A stretch of DNA of 64,000 bases from Gordionus sp. m RMFG-2023 (GCF_954871325.1 NC_088775.1:55095561-55159560), one strand, 5' to 3'; shown: positions 23,115 to 35,186, counted from the stretch's first letter. Notes: generated from the sequence alone by a model not told the origin. Translations and numbers: made by a program.

Positions 23115-23443
23115 TAGGGAACTGCAAAAGTAGGAAAATCGAGTTCAGGCCTAAAATTTTTTAAAAAAATCGGGCTGGGTTGGGTTGGGCTTTGGAATTT
23201 TTTTTAAAATATATCTAAATATATCAATTTTATGTTAAATTTATTTTATTTATAAAAACTAGACGCCATAAACATATATCTTTTATTTTGAGTAATAATA
23301 AAAATGAATTTCCATATTTAAATAAATTCAAAACAGGCCGACAAAACTTTTTTAAAAAAATTTCGTGTTCAGACCGGCAATATATTTTTAAAATAATTTT
23401 GGGCTGAGCCGGGCTTGAAAATTAGGCCCGATGCAGATCACTA
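23115..23443. mobile_element. 329-bp GGGCC-rich hAT MITE
   Basis: Ends TAGGGAACTGCAAAAGTAGG and, reverse-complemented, TAGTGATCTGCATCGGGCC. Exact 8-bp duplication ATTCTTAT at 23107-23114 and 23444-23451. The same family as 20429-20762, sharing the GGGCTGGGTTGGG block and the distal end. Confidence 0.9.
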
Positions 23444-23589
23444 ATTCTTATTGCAAATACAATAATTTTATTAAAAATAGTATAATATATAAATATTATG
23501 ACTAAGAATTCATTATAATTATGTTTTGAATATAAAAATTTTATTTTATAATAATATAGCAATTTATTATTTGAATTTATAAAGGGAGC

Positions 23590-24180
23590 TCTACTTTTCT
23601 CTGAGATTTGACAATCTCCTTGTAAATATTTAATATTACGAATCCATTTAAACGGCTTTCAACGGTGCTATTTAAGTTTTTAAACTTTTCAAAGTTGAGA
23701 AGACCTTTCATTAGTGCAGGTGCTAATGGGTAAGGTAGCTAAAATAAAAAGCAATGTTTTGATATTAGGCAGGGAATCTAAAGTGCAATTACACATGGAG
23801 AGGGTCTGCAAAACATTTTTGGGTCTCAAAGAGTACTCTATTCTGTCAAATTTATACCAAAATTCGACATCACAAAGTAACTTATCATACCATCCTGATA
23901 ATTCATCAGAATAAAACTCTGAGATTTTCTTAATATCCTTTCGCGTTTCAAGTGAATTCAGACTTAACCGGCAAAAGAAAATAAAAGCTGTCTAAAATAA
24001 AATTGTGACTAATAAATCTTTCCTTTAATTGAAATAAAAATGTATCAATAAGGGGAGTAAAAATATTTATTTTATAAACATCCTCAATCGTAGAAGCATC
24101 AATATTTAAGCGATTGGACTATCTAGAAACTACTCTAGGTTTAAAATTTTTAATCCCAAACATATTAGCGATTACCTTTA
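23590..24180 (-). pseudogene. THAP0/ZMYM-like hAT transposase, C-terminal half
   Basis: The minus-strand translation gives IKNFKPRVVSR and then TIEDVYKINIFTPLIDTFLF with LKERFISHN, the conserved PR...Y....PFLD..I..L..RF stretch of this branch. Further on comes NIKTLLFILATLPISTCTNE, the dimerisation motif usually followed by RSFS. Stops and shifts interrupt it throughout. It belongs to the element 21412-24601. Confidence 0.7.
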
Positions 24181-24609
24181 CTTTCTCATTATATTCCAAA
24201 TTAAATGATTTTTCTTTTATTTAAAAATTATAAAAAATAAATTAAATTTTTAAAATCTAATTAGTTTAACAATATTATTAAATTTATAAATATCTAATTT
24301 AACTATTTAACTATGCTAGAAAAAATTTACAATATATTTTTATAGTTATTTAATATTTTACATATAATTTATAATATATATTTTTAAACCATGTTATCAT
24401 TTAAAATTTTTATTTATTTTTTTAAATATATTTCATTTTCATATCGTATATAATTTTATTTATAAATTGAAACCGTTTTTAAAAAAATAATTCGCAATAA
24501 GAAAAAAAAATTTCTATCTAAAAAAAAAAAATTCGAAGGTTATGGGGAAGGGGGGGGGGGATGGTTCAACCCTAAACCCCACCCCCTTGTCTATGCCACT
24601 GCATCCATT

Positions 24610-25162
24610 TAGGAAATATTATATAAATTTAATAATGCAATACCTATATCAGCTCCAATAGGTTATTTAGTTTTGGCACAATATTAAGTAAGCCGTAACG
24701 ACAAAAAGGACTAATAATAAATTATTTGAAAAATTTGATTATTTTATAAAATAATGAATCTATTTTAAATACTCTTTTGCAAATTAATATTTAACTCCCA
24801 TTAAAAATAGTAGTCTCCCTTGTCTATCTATGCTAAGAATGGGCTATTACTAAAATGCCTGATTATTATAATTAACTCATCATTAAATATTTTATTAATT
24901 ATTGTTAATATTCATTTTTATTATATGCGTATGTTATGTTCTTCAAAAATAAAGAACAAAAACTGTATTTTATAAACTATTCTAATTTAAATTTAAAAGT
25001 ATCTTGTATTTAAGATACTCTAATTAGGCAAAAGATACAAGTATCTTTTATCTTGTATCTTTTTGATATTTTGAAAAAGATACTAATATCTGTATCTAAG
25101 ATTCATTTTATCACAAAGAATCTGTATCTAGATTCTTTTTCCGGAGGACCTGCCCAACTCTG
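24610..25162 (+). pseudogene. Right part of the outer hAT
   Basis: 24620-24700 gives YKFNNAIPISAPIGYLVL, a diverged hAT dimerisation motif, with LFEKFDYFIK-like words after it. 25000-25160 holds repeated AAGATAC(A)AGTATCT subterminal words and the terminal repeat. Confidence 0.5.
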
Positions 25163-25444
25163 TTTGTTACTTACATAAAATGTATTGTAGTGGCTTAAGA
25201 CTTTTTAAAAAATCTAATATATAAAAGCTGGTAGGCTTATAATATTTTACTCCAACTACCTTAAGCTATCAATTTTAAAAACAGGACATTATAGCTTATA
25301 ATGTAATAATAAGCTTAAATTAAAATACAATTCTGATACTGGATCATTAGTGTTTTTAGATATTTTCCTTTTGATTTCATTTAGAATTTAAAACACAAAG
25401 CAATCTAAAAAGGTTTTCATGCTTACCATTGTGAATGTAAGTTA
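25163..25444. other. Spacer without a gene
   Basis: AT-rich spacer between the nested hAT and the long-TIR element. No coding signal was seen. Confidence 0.5.
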
Positions 25445-27294
25445 CGTGATACGTGATATTAAGTGCACTAGCCCTAAACGTAGTACATATAGCAAATGTT
25501 ATATATACAACAGAGCAACGCTGGTTCTCTTATGAAAAAACCCATCAAACTGGGATAAAAAAAATGGGAAAATAAATAAGAGGACCATCCACGATTTTTG
25601 GGCAGGCCGCAGTTACCTGTGCGCGTAATTGGCAAAGCCACTCACTTAAACGCCCATGGGAAGTAAAAGGGACAGATAAAAGCCCATGCCCGATTAAGTA
25701 AGTTTTGATTATGGAAGGGTCATATTGGCAATGTTACAATTTAAGTCTTAGGAGTAACTGGGAAATAGAATATACATATATTAAATTTTATTATGACTTG
25801 TAATTGATGTAGTATCCTGAGCTAAAATTAAACTGGAAAATAAAACTGAAAAAAGAAAAGAATAAAGCTATAAAATTACTTTTAAATTATTTGTAAAATA
25901 CTTTTAATTAATAATACTTTACAAATATCTAGAAAATAAATTAGCAGTGCGTCACTATTAAATTTACTACATTTTATCTTTAATTTAGTATTAAATTAAA
26001 TTGTATCTTGTATTAAAAATAAAATAGAACAAGACTAAAACCAAAAGTAAAATAGAAAATGTACACATTTAATAACATATTTTAAATATTACCTTATACA
26101 GTATCCTGAACTAAAATTAAAAAAGAAAAAATAAAATTGAAAACTGAAAAGAAAATAGAACTGTAAAACTATTTTTAAATTATTTGTAAAAAATTACTTT
26201 TAATTAATAATACTTTACAAGTATTCTGAAGATCAATTAGCAGTGTATCACTATTTAAATTTACTACTTATCTTTTATTTTGTATTGAAAATTAAATTGT
26301 ATCTTATATTAAAAACAAAATAGGAAAAGGACTAAAACCAAAAAGTGATTAAAAATGTACATTTATATTAGACATTAATGGAGAGGGAGTATGGACTAGC
26401 TATAGAGTAAAGAGGTTTGGTCAAAAAGAATAAAATAAATTATGTCCATTAACAAAAAAGATAAAATTAAAACTTACATAAAAAGTATAGAATTAAAACC
26501 ATCTGAACGTATATTTTTGATATTTTTTTGTTACTTGTGATTTTAAAGTTATTTTTGATTTTTTTTAATTTTCCTTATATTTTATATTTATATGTATCAT
26601 AGGTTAAAAACTAGTAATTGAAGGATGATCAGCTGTTATTAAAAATAATGTTAAATATAATTTTTTAATATTTTAAATGCAATGTGAAATAAGTATTCCA
26701 GCACAATATATAACAATAATAACATATAATAGCATTTATAATAATTTATTTAAATATGAATATAAAATTACTTATAAAGGCTCCTAAATTTTATTTTATA
26801 AGGGAAAAAATTCAAAATATTTTTGGAAATCAGCATTTTTAAAAAGAATAGAAGTTTATATTCACATATAAATATAGGTAAAATTTTTATTATGGAATTG
26901 AACTTCTAAACATTTATTTCACGTATCTCTGATTCATATCTCATTGACGTTACCTCTTATTTCACCTATTTTTTTTTTCATTTGCTATGTATTTCCATTT
27001 AACAACATATACTCATTTATCTTAAACATAAAATATTTTAAAATTAAAATCAGCTATTCCCTTTCCTATAAAGTAATTAAATACATATGCAATTCATGAG
27101 TGTAGGCTATGTTTCTAGCCCATTTTTAATCAGCCTACAGGCTTTCAAGTAACAGTTCTTGAACCATAGCGCGTACGTAGGAGGGCCCCTCATTTTTTTC
27201 CCATTTATATTAAATAACCAATTTGATGGATGAGGAAAACCTAGCTTATCTCTGTTGTATTCACAACTAGAATGCCGTTTTATTACGTATCACG
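25445..27294. mobile_element. Non-coding element with long inverted repeats
   Basis: Left end CGTGATACGTGATATTAAG; right end ATTACGTATCACG, both flanked by TA. The inner ends match imperfectly as inverted repeats over roughly 180 bp: AACAGAG, AACCCATCAAA(C/T)TGG, AAATGGGAAAA, GAGGACC/GAGGGGCCC. The interior holds two direct copies of a 260-bp block (25811-26069 and 26100-26370, both starting GTATCCTGA(G/A)CTAAAATTAA). No open frame of significance. TA flanks suggest Tc1/mariner-type mobilisation, but the superfamily is not established. Related ends occur at 37141 and at 49860-50094, next to RPE. Confidence 0.6.
25811..26370 (+). repeat. Two 260-bp direct repeats
   Basis: The blocks starting 25811 and 26100 align over about 260 bp with scattered changes, sharing CTTTTAATTAATAATACTTT and AATTAGCAGTG(C/T)(G/A)TCACTATT. 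They lie inside the long-TIR element. Confidence 0.8.
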
Positions 27295-27909
27295 TATTTT
27301 TAATGAGCGCCTTTATATATTTAGAATATTTTATGCTGAGATAAGAACAAGATAAAGAGCTCTAGATCTTTATCATTAAATGGTATATAGAAATGAAAGC
27401 TAATAGTAATTTTTTATACATATAATTATAAACAATAAATTAGAGCTATGATTTAAATAATTCAAGATATTCAATTTTAATTCTAGGAGCAAAAAATAAA
27501 ATTTCAAAATAAATCTTTCCACATAATTTTGAAAGAAATTGTTATTAATACTTCTTAAACTGTTATTTTTTAAATTAAAAAATATAATCTTTATACTTAA
27601 TTTATAATTGTATAATTTATAAAATGAAAAATATATAATTAGTAAACGATTACGAAAAAAAAAATCATAATAACAAAAGGTCAATATTGAGGTATAGATC
27701 ATAAAATAATATAAAATACAAAATAAATAAAAGCCAAAGCAGCAAACACCTAATCATCAGGAGAGATCGAATTAATAAAATAAACATAATTAGCCTTAAG
27801 AATGGCTATTGCGATCCTCTGCCTTAAGTAAAAACCTTCGCGAGACTCCCCAGAATTTTTTCTGATTAGGCGGCCAACGTCTTTAAAAAAGTTTTTAGCC
27901 AAATCCCAT
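27295..27909. other. No gene recognised
   Basis: AT-rich. The minus-strand open stretch 27400-27702 is A/T noise with no domain. A less AT-rich patch at 27780-27905 (CGCGAGACTCCCCAGAATTT; AGGCGGCCAACGTC) was not identified. Confidence 0.45.
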
Positions 27910-28228
27910 CAGAGTTTTTAAAGTAGCGCGCTATTAGGTAGGTATAGCTAATAGCGGCTAATTTTTTTGTAATTATTTGATTTTTTAGCGTGCTACTTTT
28001 TTTGAAAAGCCGCTACTTAGCTACTTTTAAAAAATATAATGAATGTAAGTATAAACATGAAAATTTAAATATAATATCATAATTAATTATAATTTTCGAT
28101 TTTTATTTGATTTTGAAATTGAAATATATTTTCGATTTGTAATTTATATTTTCATTTGTATTTTAAACCTAAATCATGTGTTAATAATTTAAAATGTAAT
28201 CGCTTATGGATATCCAAATCGTTGAAAG

Positions 28229-30188
28229 CAGGGATGTGAACCCTTCGACAAAAAAAATGGGTCCAGGTCCGGGTTCGGGTCCAGTAATAAATTTAAATAG
28301 TACCCGGGTCCAGGGTTCGGGTCTGGGTTCAGGGAATATAAAAATAATGACTCAAAATTAAAAAAAAATTTTCATTCATTTTTTATTATACTTCAATATT
28401 ACACATTCATAATACAAAATGAAATAATTTATATTTTAAATATTTTATTCAATCGCAGAATCATGATATCTTCTAAACTATCATCCTTCAGATTTCCACG
28501 TAAATTTGACAATAAATATTTCAACGATGAAAATCCACCTTCTACACTTACTCAAAATAGATTATCATTTTTATAATACATAAATTATTACTTGTGCCGC
28601 CGGTACACCCATGACGATTCTAGACAAGGTATATTCTGGATATATTGAAGAATTTTCCGCCCAGAATTTTAAAATATTTGTATCTCTATTTATTCTCTTA
28701 ACTTCTGAGAACTTTTCTATTATAGATACAATATAAATTTTATGTTCCTTTCTATCTGATGATAATTTAATTATTTTTTTCTCTATCTAATAGTAAAATT
28801 TCCAGATCATCAATATTGTTATCATTATCAATGTTATCGCTACAACCAGTAGATATTGTCGTAACCTCCAATATATTATAAATAATAGAGTTTTGGATAT
28901 GCCATAAATCCTCAAGATGGTTTATAGCCTTTTTTTTTGCTCAATACTTAATAAAACTTGATATCTAGGGTCTAAATATATTGAAGCATATGTTGCTATC
29001 TAATTTTCATATTTTCTAATACTTCATATGAAAAAGAACTTGTAAATCTTTCTAATTCTAATCGAAATCTTATCCATATGCCATAAAAATCCGATAAACA
29101 TAACTGTTCTGCTTGCAATCTTAATGTAGTTATTTTTAAAGGAACCAACATACTAGTAAGGTCTTTTATTTAATTCCAATCATCTTCCGACAAAATGACT
29201 TCACATGCTTATATAATAAAATCATTACAGAAATCTTTCAAACTTATTAATAGCTCTAGCATCATACAAATAGAGGACCAACGTGTTGTGCAATCTAATA
29301 TTGTCATTTGCCTTTTCATAGATTTTAATATTCTTACAATTGTGGGAGTTCTTAAATATTACACAACATGCCTTGCTTTATCAATTAGAGTTTTAAAGTG
29401 ATTAATTTTTAGGGAATCATTAATAGCCAATTGTAGCGCATGGGGTGCACATCTGATACAGTATATTTTTGTGGAGAAATCTTTTATTATTTCCAGTAAA
29501 TCAGTTTCACTTATGTCCACATAATTATCATCATCTATATCATCCATTTCTTCCAGTGAACATTGTAATAATTTGATTGATTTTACTAGATTAACACCAT
29601 TATCCGTAGTAATTGTATAAACGTTTCTTATAGGAATATGAAATTTATTTAATGCTTTTAATATCATTCTTTTTATATTTTCAGAAGTTGAACTCTCTTT
29701 AATCTCCTTCATAGCTAAATTTCTTAATATTATAATATTTCCTTTTATATACTGTATATTTATTCCTAGAATATTTCTCCCTAATCTTTAGGCGGAATCA
29801 ATTTTTAATGAAATTAATTTGTTTTTTGTTTCCTTTATTATTTTTGCTGGTATTTTTTTCTATTCATTATAAAATATTATTATTTACTGAAAATAATTTA
29901 TGGTATCAATAATATCAATCTCTAAATAAAATGAAATGAAGTCCAGGAAGAAAAACGAAAGAAAAACACGAAGATAAAATAAATGATTCCACGAAAAAAA
30001 TTAATAAAATTATAAAAATTTTATATTATTTTTTAAAAATAATATTTTTCATTATTTTAAAAAAAAAATTTTTTATGTTAAAATTTTTTTACCCTGAACC
30101 CTTGGACCCTCCACTTTTTAAAAGGGTCCGGATTCGGGTTCAGCCAAAATACGAGGGTTCAGGGTTCGGGTCCGGGTTCACATCCCTG
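28229..30188 (-). mobile_element. Ac-like hAT, CAGGGATGTGAACCC ends
   Basis: Perfect 15-bp inverted ends CAGGGATGTGAACCC. Exact 8-bp duplication GTTGAAAG at 28221-28228 and 30189-30196. Both ends are rich in GGTCCGGGTTCGGG words. The minus strand carries a degenerate transposase. It is inserted in the coding leader of the hAT 27910-35186. Confidence 0.93.
28460..29712 (-). pseudogene. hAT transposase, catalytic and C-terminal parts
   Basis: 29712-29359 is open and reads IRNVYTITTDNGVNLVKSIK, then IRCAPHALQLAINDSLK: the TTDNG.N and RC..H.LQL.I signatures of the hAT catalytic domain. Further along the minus strand are LTSMLVPLKITTLRLQAEQL, then a stop-riddled middle, and near 28560-28460 VEGGFSSLKYLLSNLRG-type dimerisation sequence in broken frames. 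The N-terminal finger is absent. Dead. Confidence 0.75.
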
Positions 30189-30700
30189 GTTGAAAGTGAT
30201 TCAGACAATGATATTAATGAAATAGAAGATACCAAGGAAGAAAATGTTCTTAATAGCTATAATACAAATTTCCCATTTCCTACATTTGAAAATTTTTTAA
30301 AATAAATATATAATCCAAAACTGGCTTCAAATTTATTTGTTTAAAATGTAAAAAAAAATATTTCCTCAAATCAATCCAGTAGCTATAACCTCAAGAAACA
30401 CCTAAAGGTAAATTGTCATTTTTACATTCTTATAATATTTATTTTATGACTGTTCATTAGTTTTAAGGAGATGGAGAAACATCTAAATAATTTTGTATAG
30501 GCGACTCTACATGCAAAAATAACTCAATTCAAACCAAATTAATTAATAATGCAAATGTCAATATTTCACAGAAACTGGCTGATAAAGTTATTGTTGATTT
30601 TATAATTTATACAGTTAAGCCAATGTCCTTGGTTGATAATCCATTATTTACCATGATAATTGAAACTCCATCCCCTGGTACAACAATTTTATGCCGCCAG
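30189..30700 (+). pseudogene. Leader and pre-catalytic exons of the split hAT
   Basis: 30189-30305 continues the acidic leader (VESDSDNDINEIEDTKEENV) on from the duplicated target. 30330-30405 encodes the finger-like ICLKCKKKYFLKS and NLKKHLK, followed by a donor-like GTAAATTG. 30560-30700 gives KLADKVIVDFIIYTVKPMSL and TTILCR, ending at the insertion site of 30701-34497. The same segments are seen inverted in the copy at 13414-14659. Confidence 0.65.
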
Positions 30701-31151
30701 TAGGGGCGGACTGGCGACGCTACGGCCTCGTGGGCATTTTTTTTATAGCGGCCTCATTTTTATGGGGACTTCGCCCCCATACCCCTAATTTTGTTTTGCC
30801 CGGCCTTTGGCCGGGTTCCCTTAAATGGCTTCTGAATTATATGATTTTTATAACTTCTTATTTTTGAAAATAGTTACAAACGATGTACATTTTAAAAAAC
30901 TCATATATATTTTATTTCATAAAATTGCACATCTAAGATCATATTTATTGCACATATATTTTATATTAGTTATAAAACAATAATGCACTATAAAATTAAA
31001 TCATACATCACATGTTAATTATAAAATAATACATAATACTCAATATATAAAATCAATTAATTTCACATAAAAAATTATTGCAATTATACAATATTGCACA
31101 GAAAATAAAATTGCTACCACCGATCATATTGTAAATAGATATAAATAAGAT

Positions 31152-33356
31152 TTAAATAAAAGAATTAATATAAATTTTTAAGTTAATAAATCTCTCATTA
31201 ACTTTGAACCTTTGCACAAATAAACAAGTATCTTTTAGTTCAATCTGCGCTAAAAGTTCCCGTTCAACTGACATCATTAAAAATGCTTCTAATTTTTCTT
31301 GTCCTATATTTGGTCTCAGCCCATTTTTTATAATTCTTAATTTACTAAATGTTCTCTCACAATTGACTTGCGTAAATGATAAAGTTAAAATGTATTTATA
31401 TGCTAAAAATAAATTAGTGTAAGCACTTGTATGCATATTGTATCTTTTAATAATTTCGTACACACATATTAAACACTTGTTACATCTATTATCACATTTT
31501 GAGTTAATATCATTTTGTAATATTCCATCTTCTTCATATGAATCCTCACTTGTACATACGATATCATTGTCCGTTTCATTTAATTCTTCCACTAAATCTT
31601 TGAATACACTGGCAAATGAACACAATTCGTTACGTAATTTAACACTCTATATATTTGCCAATTGTGCCAGTTTTTCTAAGGCCTTTTCAGAAATACCTTT
31701 ACTTTTTATACCCTCAAAATGCATTGGATGCAAATATTGCACATTCAAAATAAGCTCTTTATTCGCAGAAAACCGTTCCGACAAGCTGTTTATAATTTGA
31801 TCAATTACAGGACGAAATACTTCAACCCTATGAAGGTCAATCGATTCTTGAGGACGTTCATCTTGGCCTTCGTCACCATATATTCTCTTCACTCGTCCGT
31901 ACCCAGATACTCTCTGGGAGCTTTAAATATGAAAGTGTTCCATTTAAATTAGAAGCCATTTTTGTTGTTTTATTTTCAATTGAAGTAATAGTTATAGATG
32001 GCACAGAAGACTTGGGCTGATAAAATATCTAAATTCTTAGTTTGAAGATATAATGACAATGGCCTCATTATTTCAAAAATTTCTAAATATATTATAGAAG
32101 TACTTAGAGTCTTAAATTTACATAAATTATCAATCAAAGACTGTGCTTCTGGTGAGGGTTTTGCCTCAAATGATTTATTATCAATTATAAATTGTAAGGC
32201 ACTTATCGTTATTGGAAGTAGGCTCTCTTTACCATATATCCATCTAAGGGATTTTTCATGTGGCCACCACCTTGTCTCTCCTATTTTTTTAAGCCTTCTC
32301 AACTTATTTTGGCCAGATGAGTTATTCTGTTTCACCCAAGCATCCATCCTTTTATATGATTCACCAAAGAAAGTTGCTAGTCTGTTCAACAATCCAAATA
32401 AAATTTTGCCTTCAACATTATGGCATGAATCACATATACATAGATTTAATATGTGACTATAACACCAAATATACAAACTACTTGGAGCCTCTTGTCTAAT
32501 AAGAGCTAGCAACCCAACTAATTCACCCCGCATATTTGCCGCACCATCAAATAATTCTCCAATTATATTTCTCTGTTTTAAAAAGCATTCACTCAAGATA
32601 TCAAAAAATCCTTTTCCAGAAGAGTTTGTAACTTTTGTAAGTGCAAAAAGCCTTTTTGTTATTTTGCCATTATATATGTATCGTAGGCAAATAGTTGCTT
32701 GATCATAAACACTAATGTCTTGAGTACTATCCATTTGCAAACTAAAACGTTTGGATCAAGAACAACATCTATAACTTTGTTAACAGTTGTTTTCGACAAC
32801 AAGGTTATGAGAGAACCTCTTCCCTTTGATTTTTCAGAGAGTTTAAGCTTTTCTTTTTTACGTTTGCTCTTTAAAATAGCCTTCTCTAAAGATCTCTTAA
32901 TATTTGATCATTTTTTGATATAATACGAATCATTTCCAGGAAATTCCCATGATTCAAATTTTCATTTACAAAGTGGCTAAGTGTTTCAGTAACATTTGAT
33001 CCTCTATAGGGTAAGTTTTGTTTGCCTAAAAACTTTATTATTTCAAATATTTGTTTTATTATGTGGACATTGCTATAAATTTGTCGATTTTTTTCATTTA
33101 ATATTTTTATACTAATTGAATTATCAAATGACTTATTTTTTGATGATCTGAGGTAGGCCTCGACAGCACTAATATGTACTTTTGTTTCATGTATTTTAAT
33201 TACTGAATGCATATGACGAAAATTTGTTGAGCCTGTTGTAAAAGTGTTTTCACATACTGCAAATGCCAGGCAGGTTGAGCAGTACACAGATTTGGCTTTA
33301 TTGCACATTAGTTCTATTGTAATCCATTTTCTAGGTATTTTTTCATTCATTACCAT
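31152..33356 (-). pseudogene. ZMYM1/TTF-finger hAT transposase, nearly full domain set
   Basis: In order on the minus strand. 33356-32886: TTF-type finger region (RKWITIELMCNKAKSVYCST and CLAF; HSVIKIHETKVH). 32740-31976: catalytic region (LFDGAANMRGELVGLLALIR, SLYIWCYSHILNLCICDSCH, ETRWWPHEKSLRW). 31892-31647: insertion-domain piece. 31625-31152: C-terminal LTLSFTQVNCERTFSKLRII dimerisation motif, then LEAFLMMSVERELL. The frame changes several times, between 32886 and 32740 and again near 31976, 31892 and 31640. The upstream part 33360-33720 gives Ser/Thr-rich, stop-containing sequence, probably the leader. Confidence 0.85.
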
Positions 33357-33720
33357 TAGATAATATAATTTATCATATTTTTGGTTGTATAGGATGTTGC
33401 ATTAAGAATGCAAGTTTTTGTGGTATAGTAACTGTTAATTGCAGCTTAAATTTTCATGTTTATGCATATCCAATTCTGATAATCCACTTTGTGAAATATC
33501 TAAAGGCAGTATTGATGTAGTTGCTTCTGACAAGTGTGAGGATAATAAAGATGGAATTGCTGTAATTGTAGATAATGTATTTTCAGGGTGTGTGAATGAT
33601 TTATCTGCTGTAATGGTTGGTAATATGGTTATAGGTGGGTGTGGCGAACTGATGCAATAATAAAAGAAGATGTTGCAGATAATGTAGTTGTTTCAGGTAG
33701 ATGTGAATGTTAGATTTTCC

Positions 33721-34482
33721 TTGTTTCACAATAATAAAATCACGATTTTTCATAATAATTCAAAACAAATCTTTATTGATTAAAAATCTACCACCAGACC
33801 CACGTAATCAGGACAACACAATTTTACATACATTTCAAAAAATAGCTATATAAATATTAAATTAGATTTGTTTGCAAATGATTAGTAAATTGTTGCAATC
33901 CAAATATTAGGTGAGATTTTAACAATCTGTGTTCGTTGAGTTAAGCTTAGTTAGTAATAATATAATAAAATAACAATAAATTAATATTAAAAGAAACTTT
34001 AGAAAATCAAATTGATCAAAAATTTATTTATTAAAATTATTATTATACCTGGGTTTTATTTGATTTCTTCTTGAATTAAGAACAATACAATAACAAAAGT
34101 TTGCTATATTATTTCTACAATAAATTAATGTATAAAAATATAATATAATAAATTAATTAAAACTTAATTTATCCTCTACTCGTAGTCAAGCTCAAAAGGA
34201 AGCGATTCACTTCATTCGAAAAAAAACAAGGAAAAGCACGTGATAATGATGTATAGCGTCAAACGACGTTATTAATATTTTATGCATTCAAATATAGTAA
34301 ATTACATGATAATTCTCAAGGAATGCGATATTAAAAATAAATAAATGATAAGAGAAAATATTATGGACATAATAATATTATTTTTTTTCTAATTGGCCTC
34401 TTTTTTTATATTTTCCTCCGATCGGCCTCAAAATCAACATTTTCTCGCGGCCTCGTGGGCAAAATGCCCACCGGGTCTTATG
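33721..34482. other. Non-coding right part of the hAT 30701-34497
   Basis: AT-rich 5' region of the minus-strand transposase gene. No other frame. It ends in G/C-rich subterminal sequence (34420-34497). Confidence 0.6.
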
Positions 34483-34497
34483 GCCAGTCCGCCCCTG

Positions 34498-34968
34498 GCC
34501 CTCAGACACTAATGAATAAAATAGCAGATAATTTTAAAATTATGAAAGTTGCTCTAATAGTAGAGTTATCAGAGATATCATATATGTACCAGGGCAGATA
34601 GTTGGACACATAACAGAAGGTAAAAACTTATTTATATTTATAAATTGATCTGATTAAATATTTTTGAGCTTATTTGGGAATCACAGGCCATTGGTCTAGA
34701 TCCTAAGACTTTAAAAAGAAGATCTGTGGCATTAACCCTCAAAATGATAATAGGATGTCAGACATACGATGTACTTGAAAATAAAATTATTGATAATCTA
34801 TCATATATTAAAAATATGTATATAAGATTAAATACGCCCTTACCCTCAAGTGCTAGTGTCGAGAGAATATTTAGTAAGGCAAAACTTATACTTTCTGATC
34901 GTCGCTCAAGACTTGGGGATGATAATATTGAAATGATTTTATTATTAAAATGCAACAAATTACCATAA
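34498..34968 (+). pseudogene. Distal exons of the split hAT
   Basis: 34500-34610 continues the pre-catalytic region (TLMNKIADNFKIMKVALIVE, then LSEISYMYQGR). 34690-34968 is fully open and encodes LKMIIGCQTYDVLENKIIDN and LNTPLPSSASVERIFSKAKL, the hAT dimerisation domain, ending LLKCNKLP. The catalytic part between is deleted. Confidence 0.75.
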
Positions 34969-35186
34969 ATATTTATTTTTATTACATAAATTTTTTTATA
35001 ATCAAAACTAACTATATTTTAATATTTATAATTTTGATTTTTATATATTCTAAAAATAAAAAATTTGTTTGTAAATTTTTTTATAAAAAGTACTTCTAAA
35101 AAATAGTAGCTAATAGCGAGCTACTTTTTTTGACAAATAGCAATGCGGTAGCGCGCTACTTTTAAAAGTAGCGTTTAACAACTCTG

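Larger units (their letters stand above)
21412..24601 (-). mobile_element. hAT with CAGTGGCGTAGCC ends
   Basis: Left end CAGTGGCGTAGCCAGAATTG followed by a run of 23 G; right end, reverse-complemented, CAGTGGCATAGACAAGGGGG. The flanks CTTCCATT (21404-21411) and CATCCATT (24602-24609) agree at 7 of 8. CAGTGGCGTAGCC ends are common in animal ZMYM/THAP0-like hATs. Minus-strand transposase remains at 23590-24180. It holds the elements 21596-22778 and 23115-23443 and sits inside the hAT 20196-25162. Confidence 0.85.
20196..25162 (+). mobile_element. hAT with CAGAGTTGGGC ends, host of a three-level nest
   Basis: Left end CAGAGTTGGGCGAGTACCGC; right end, reverse-complemented, CAGAGTTGGGCAGGTCC. The flanks 20188-20195 and 25163-25170 are both TTTGTTAC, an exact 8-bp duplication. 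Both ends hold repeated AAGATACTAGTATCT-type words. Remains of a plus-strand transposase are a BED-like finger near 20935-21060 and a C-terminal AIPISAPIGYLVLAQY motif near 24630-24690. Inside lie a MITE (20429-20762) and a second hAT (21412-24601) that itself contains two more elements. Confidence 0.9.
30701..34497 (-). mobile_element. ZMYM1-like hAT, CAGGGGCGGACTGGC ends
   Basis: Left end TAGGGGCGGACTGGC; right end, reverse-complemented, CAGGGGCGGACTGGC. Flanking octamers GCCGCCAG and GCCCTCAG agree at 6 of 8. Both ends carry GGCCTCGTGGGCA and the left also GGCCTTTGGCCGGG. At 3.8 kb it is the most complete hAT in the window in terms of domains. Inserted in the hAT 27910-35186. A truncated sister copy lies at 38336-39182. 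Confidence 0.88.
27910..35186 (+). mobile_element. hAT (CAGAGTT ends) split by two other hATs
   Basis: Left end CAGAGTTTTTAAAGTAGCGC; right end AGCGTTTAACAACTCTG. The ends and internal sequence match the element at 13414-14659. Without its two insertions it would be about 1.5 kb, again a deletion derivative. Coding pieces lie at 28195-28228 and 30189-30420 (acidic leader and BED-like finger), 30560-30700 and 34498-34610 (pre-catalytic region), and 34690-34968 (dimerisation domain). The flanks (AATCCCAT and ATCACCGG) do not match, so one junction may be rearranged. Confidence 0.8.

Noticed and set aside
27400-27702. 100-codon minus-strand frame
   Set aside because: Composition is Phe/Leu/Ile/Asn/Lys as expected of random A/T DNA; no domain, no splice context.
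31204-32923. Several plus-strand frames
   Set aside because: All are shadows opposite the ZMYM1-like hAT transposase on the minus strand.
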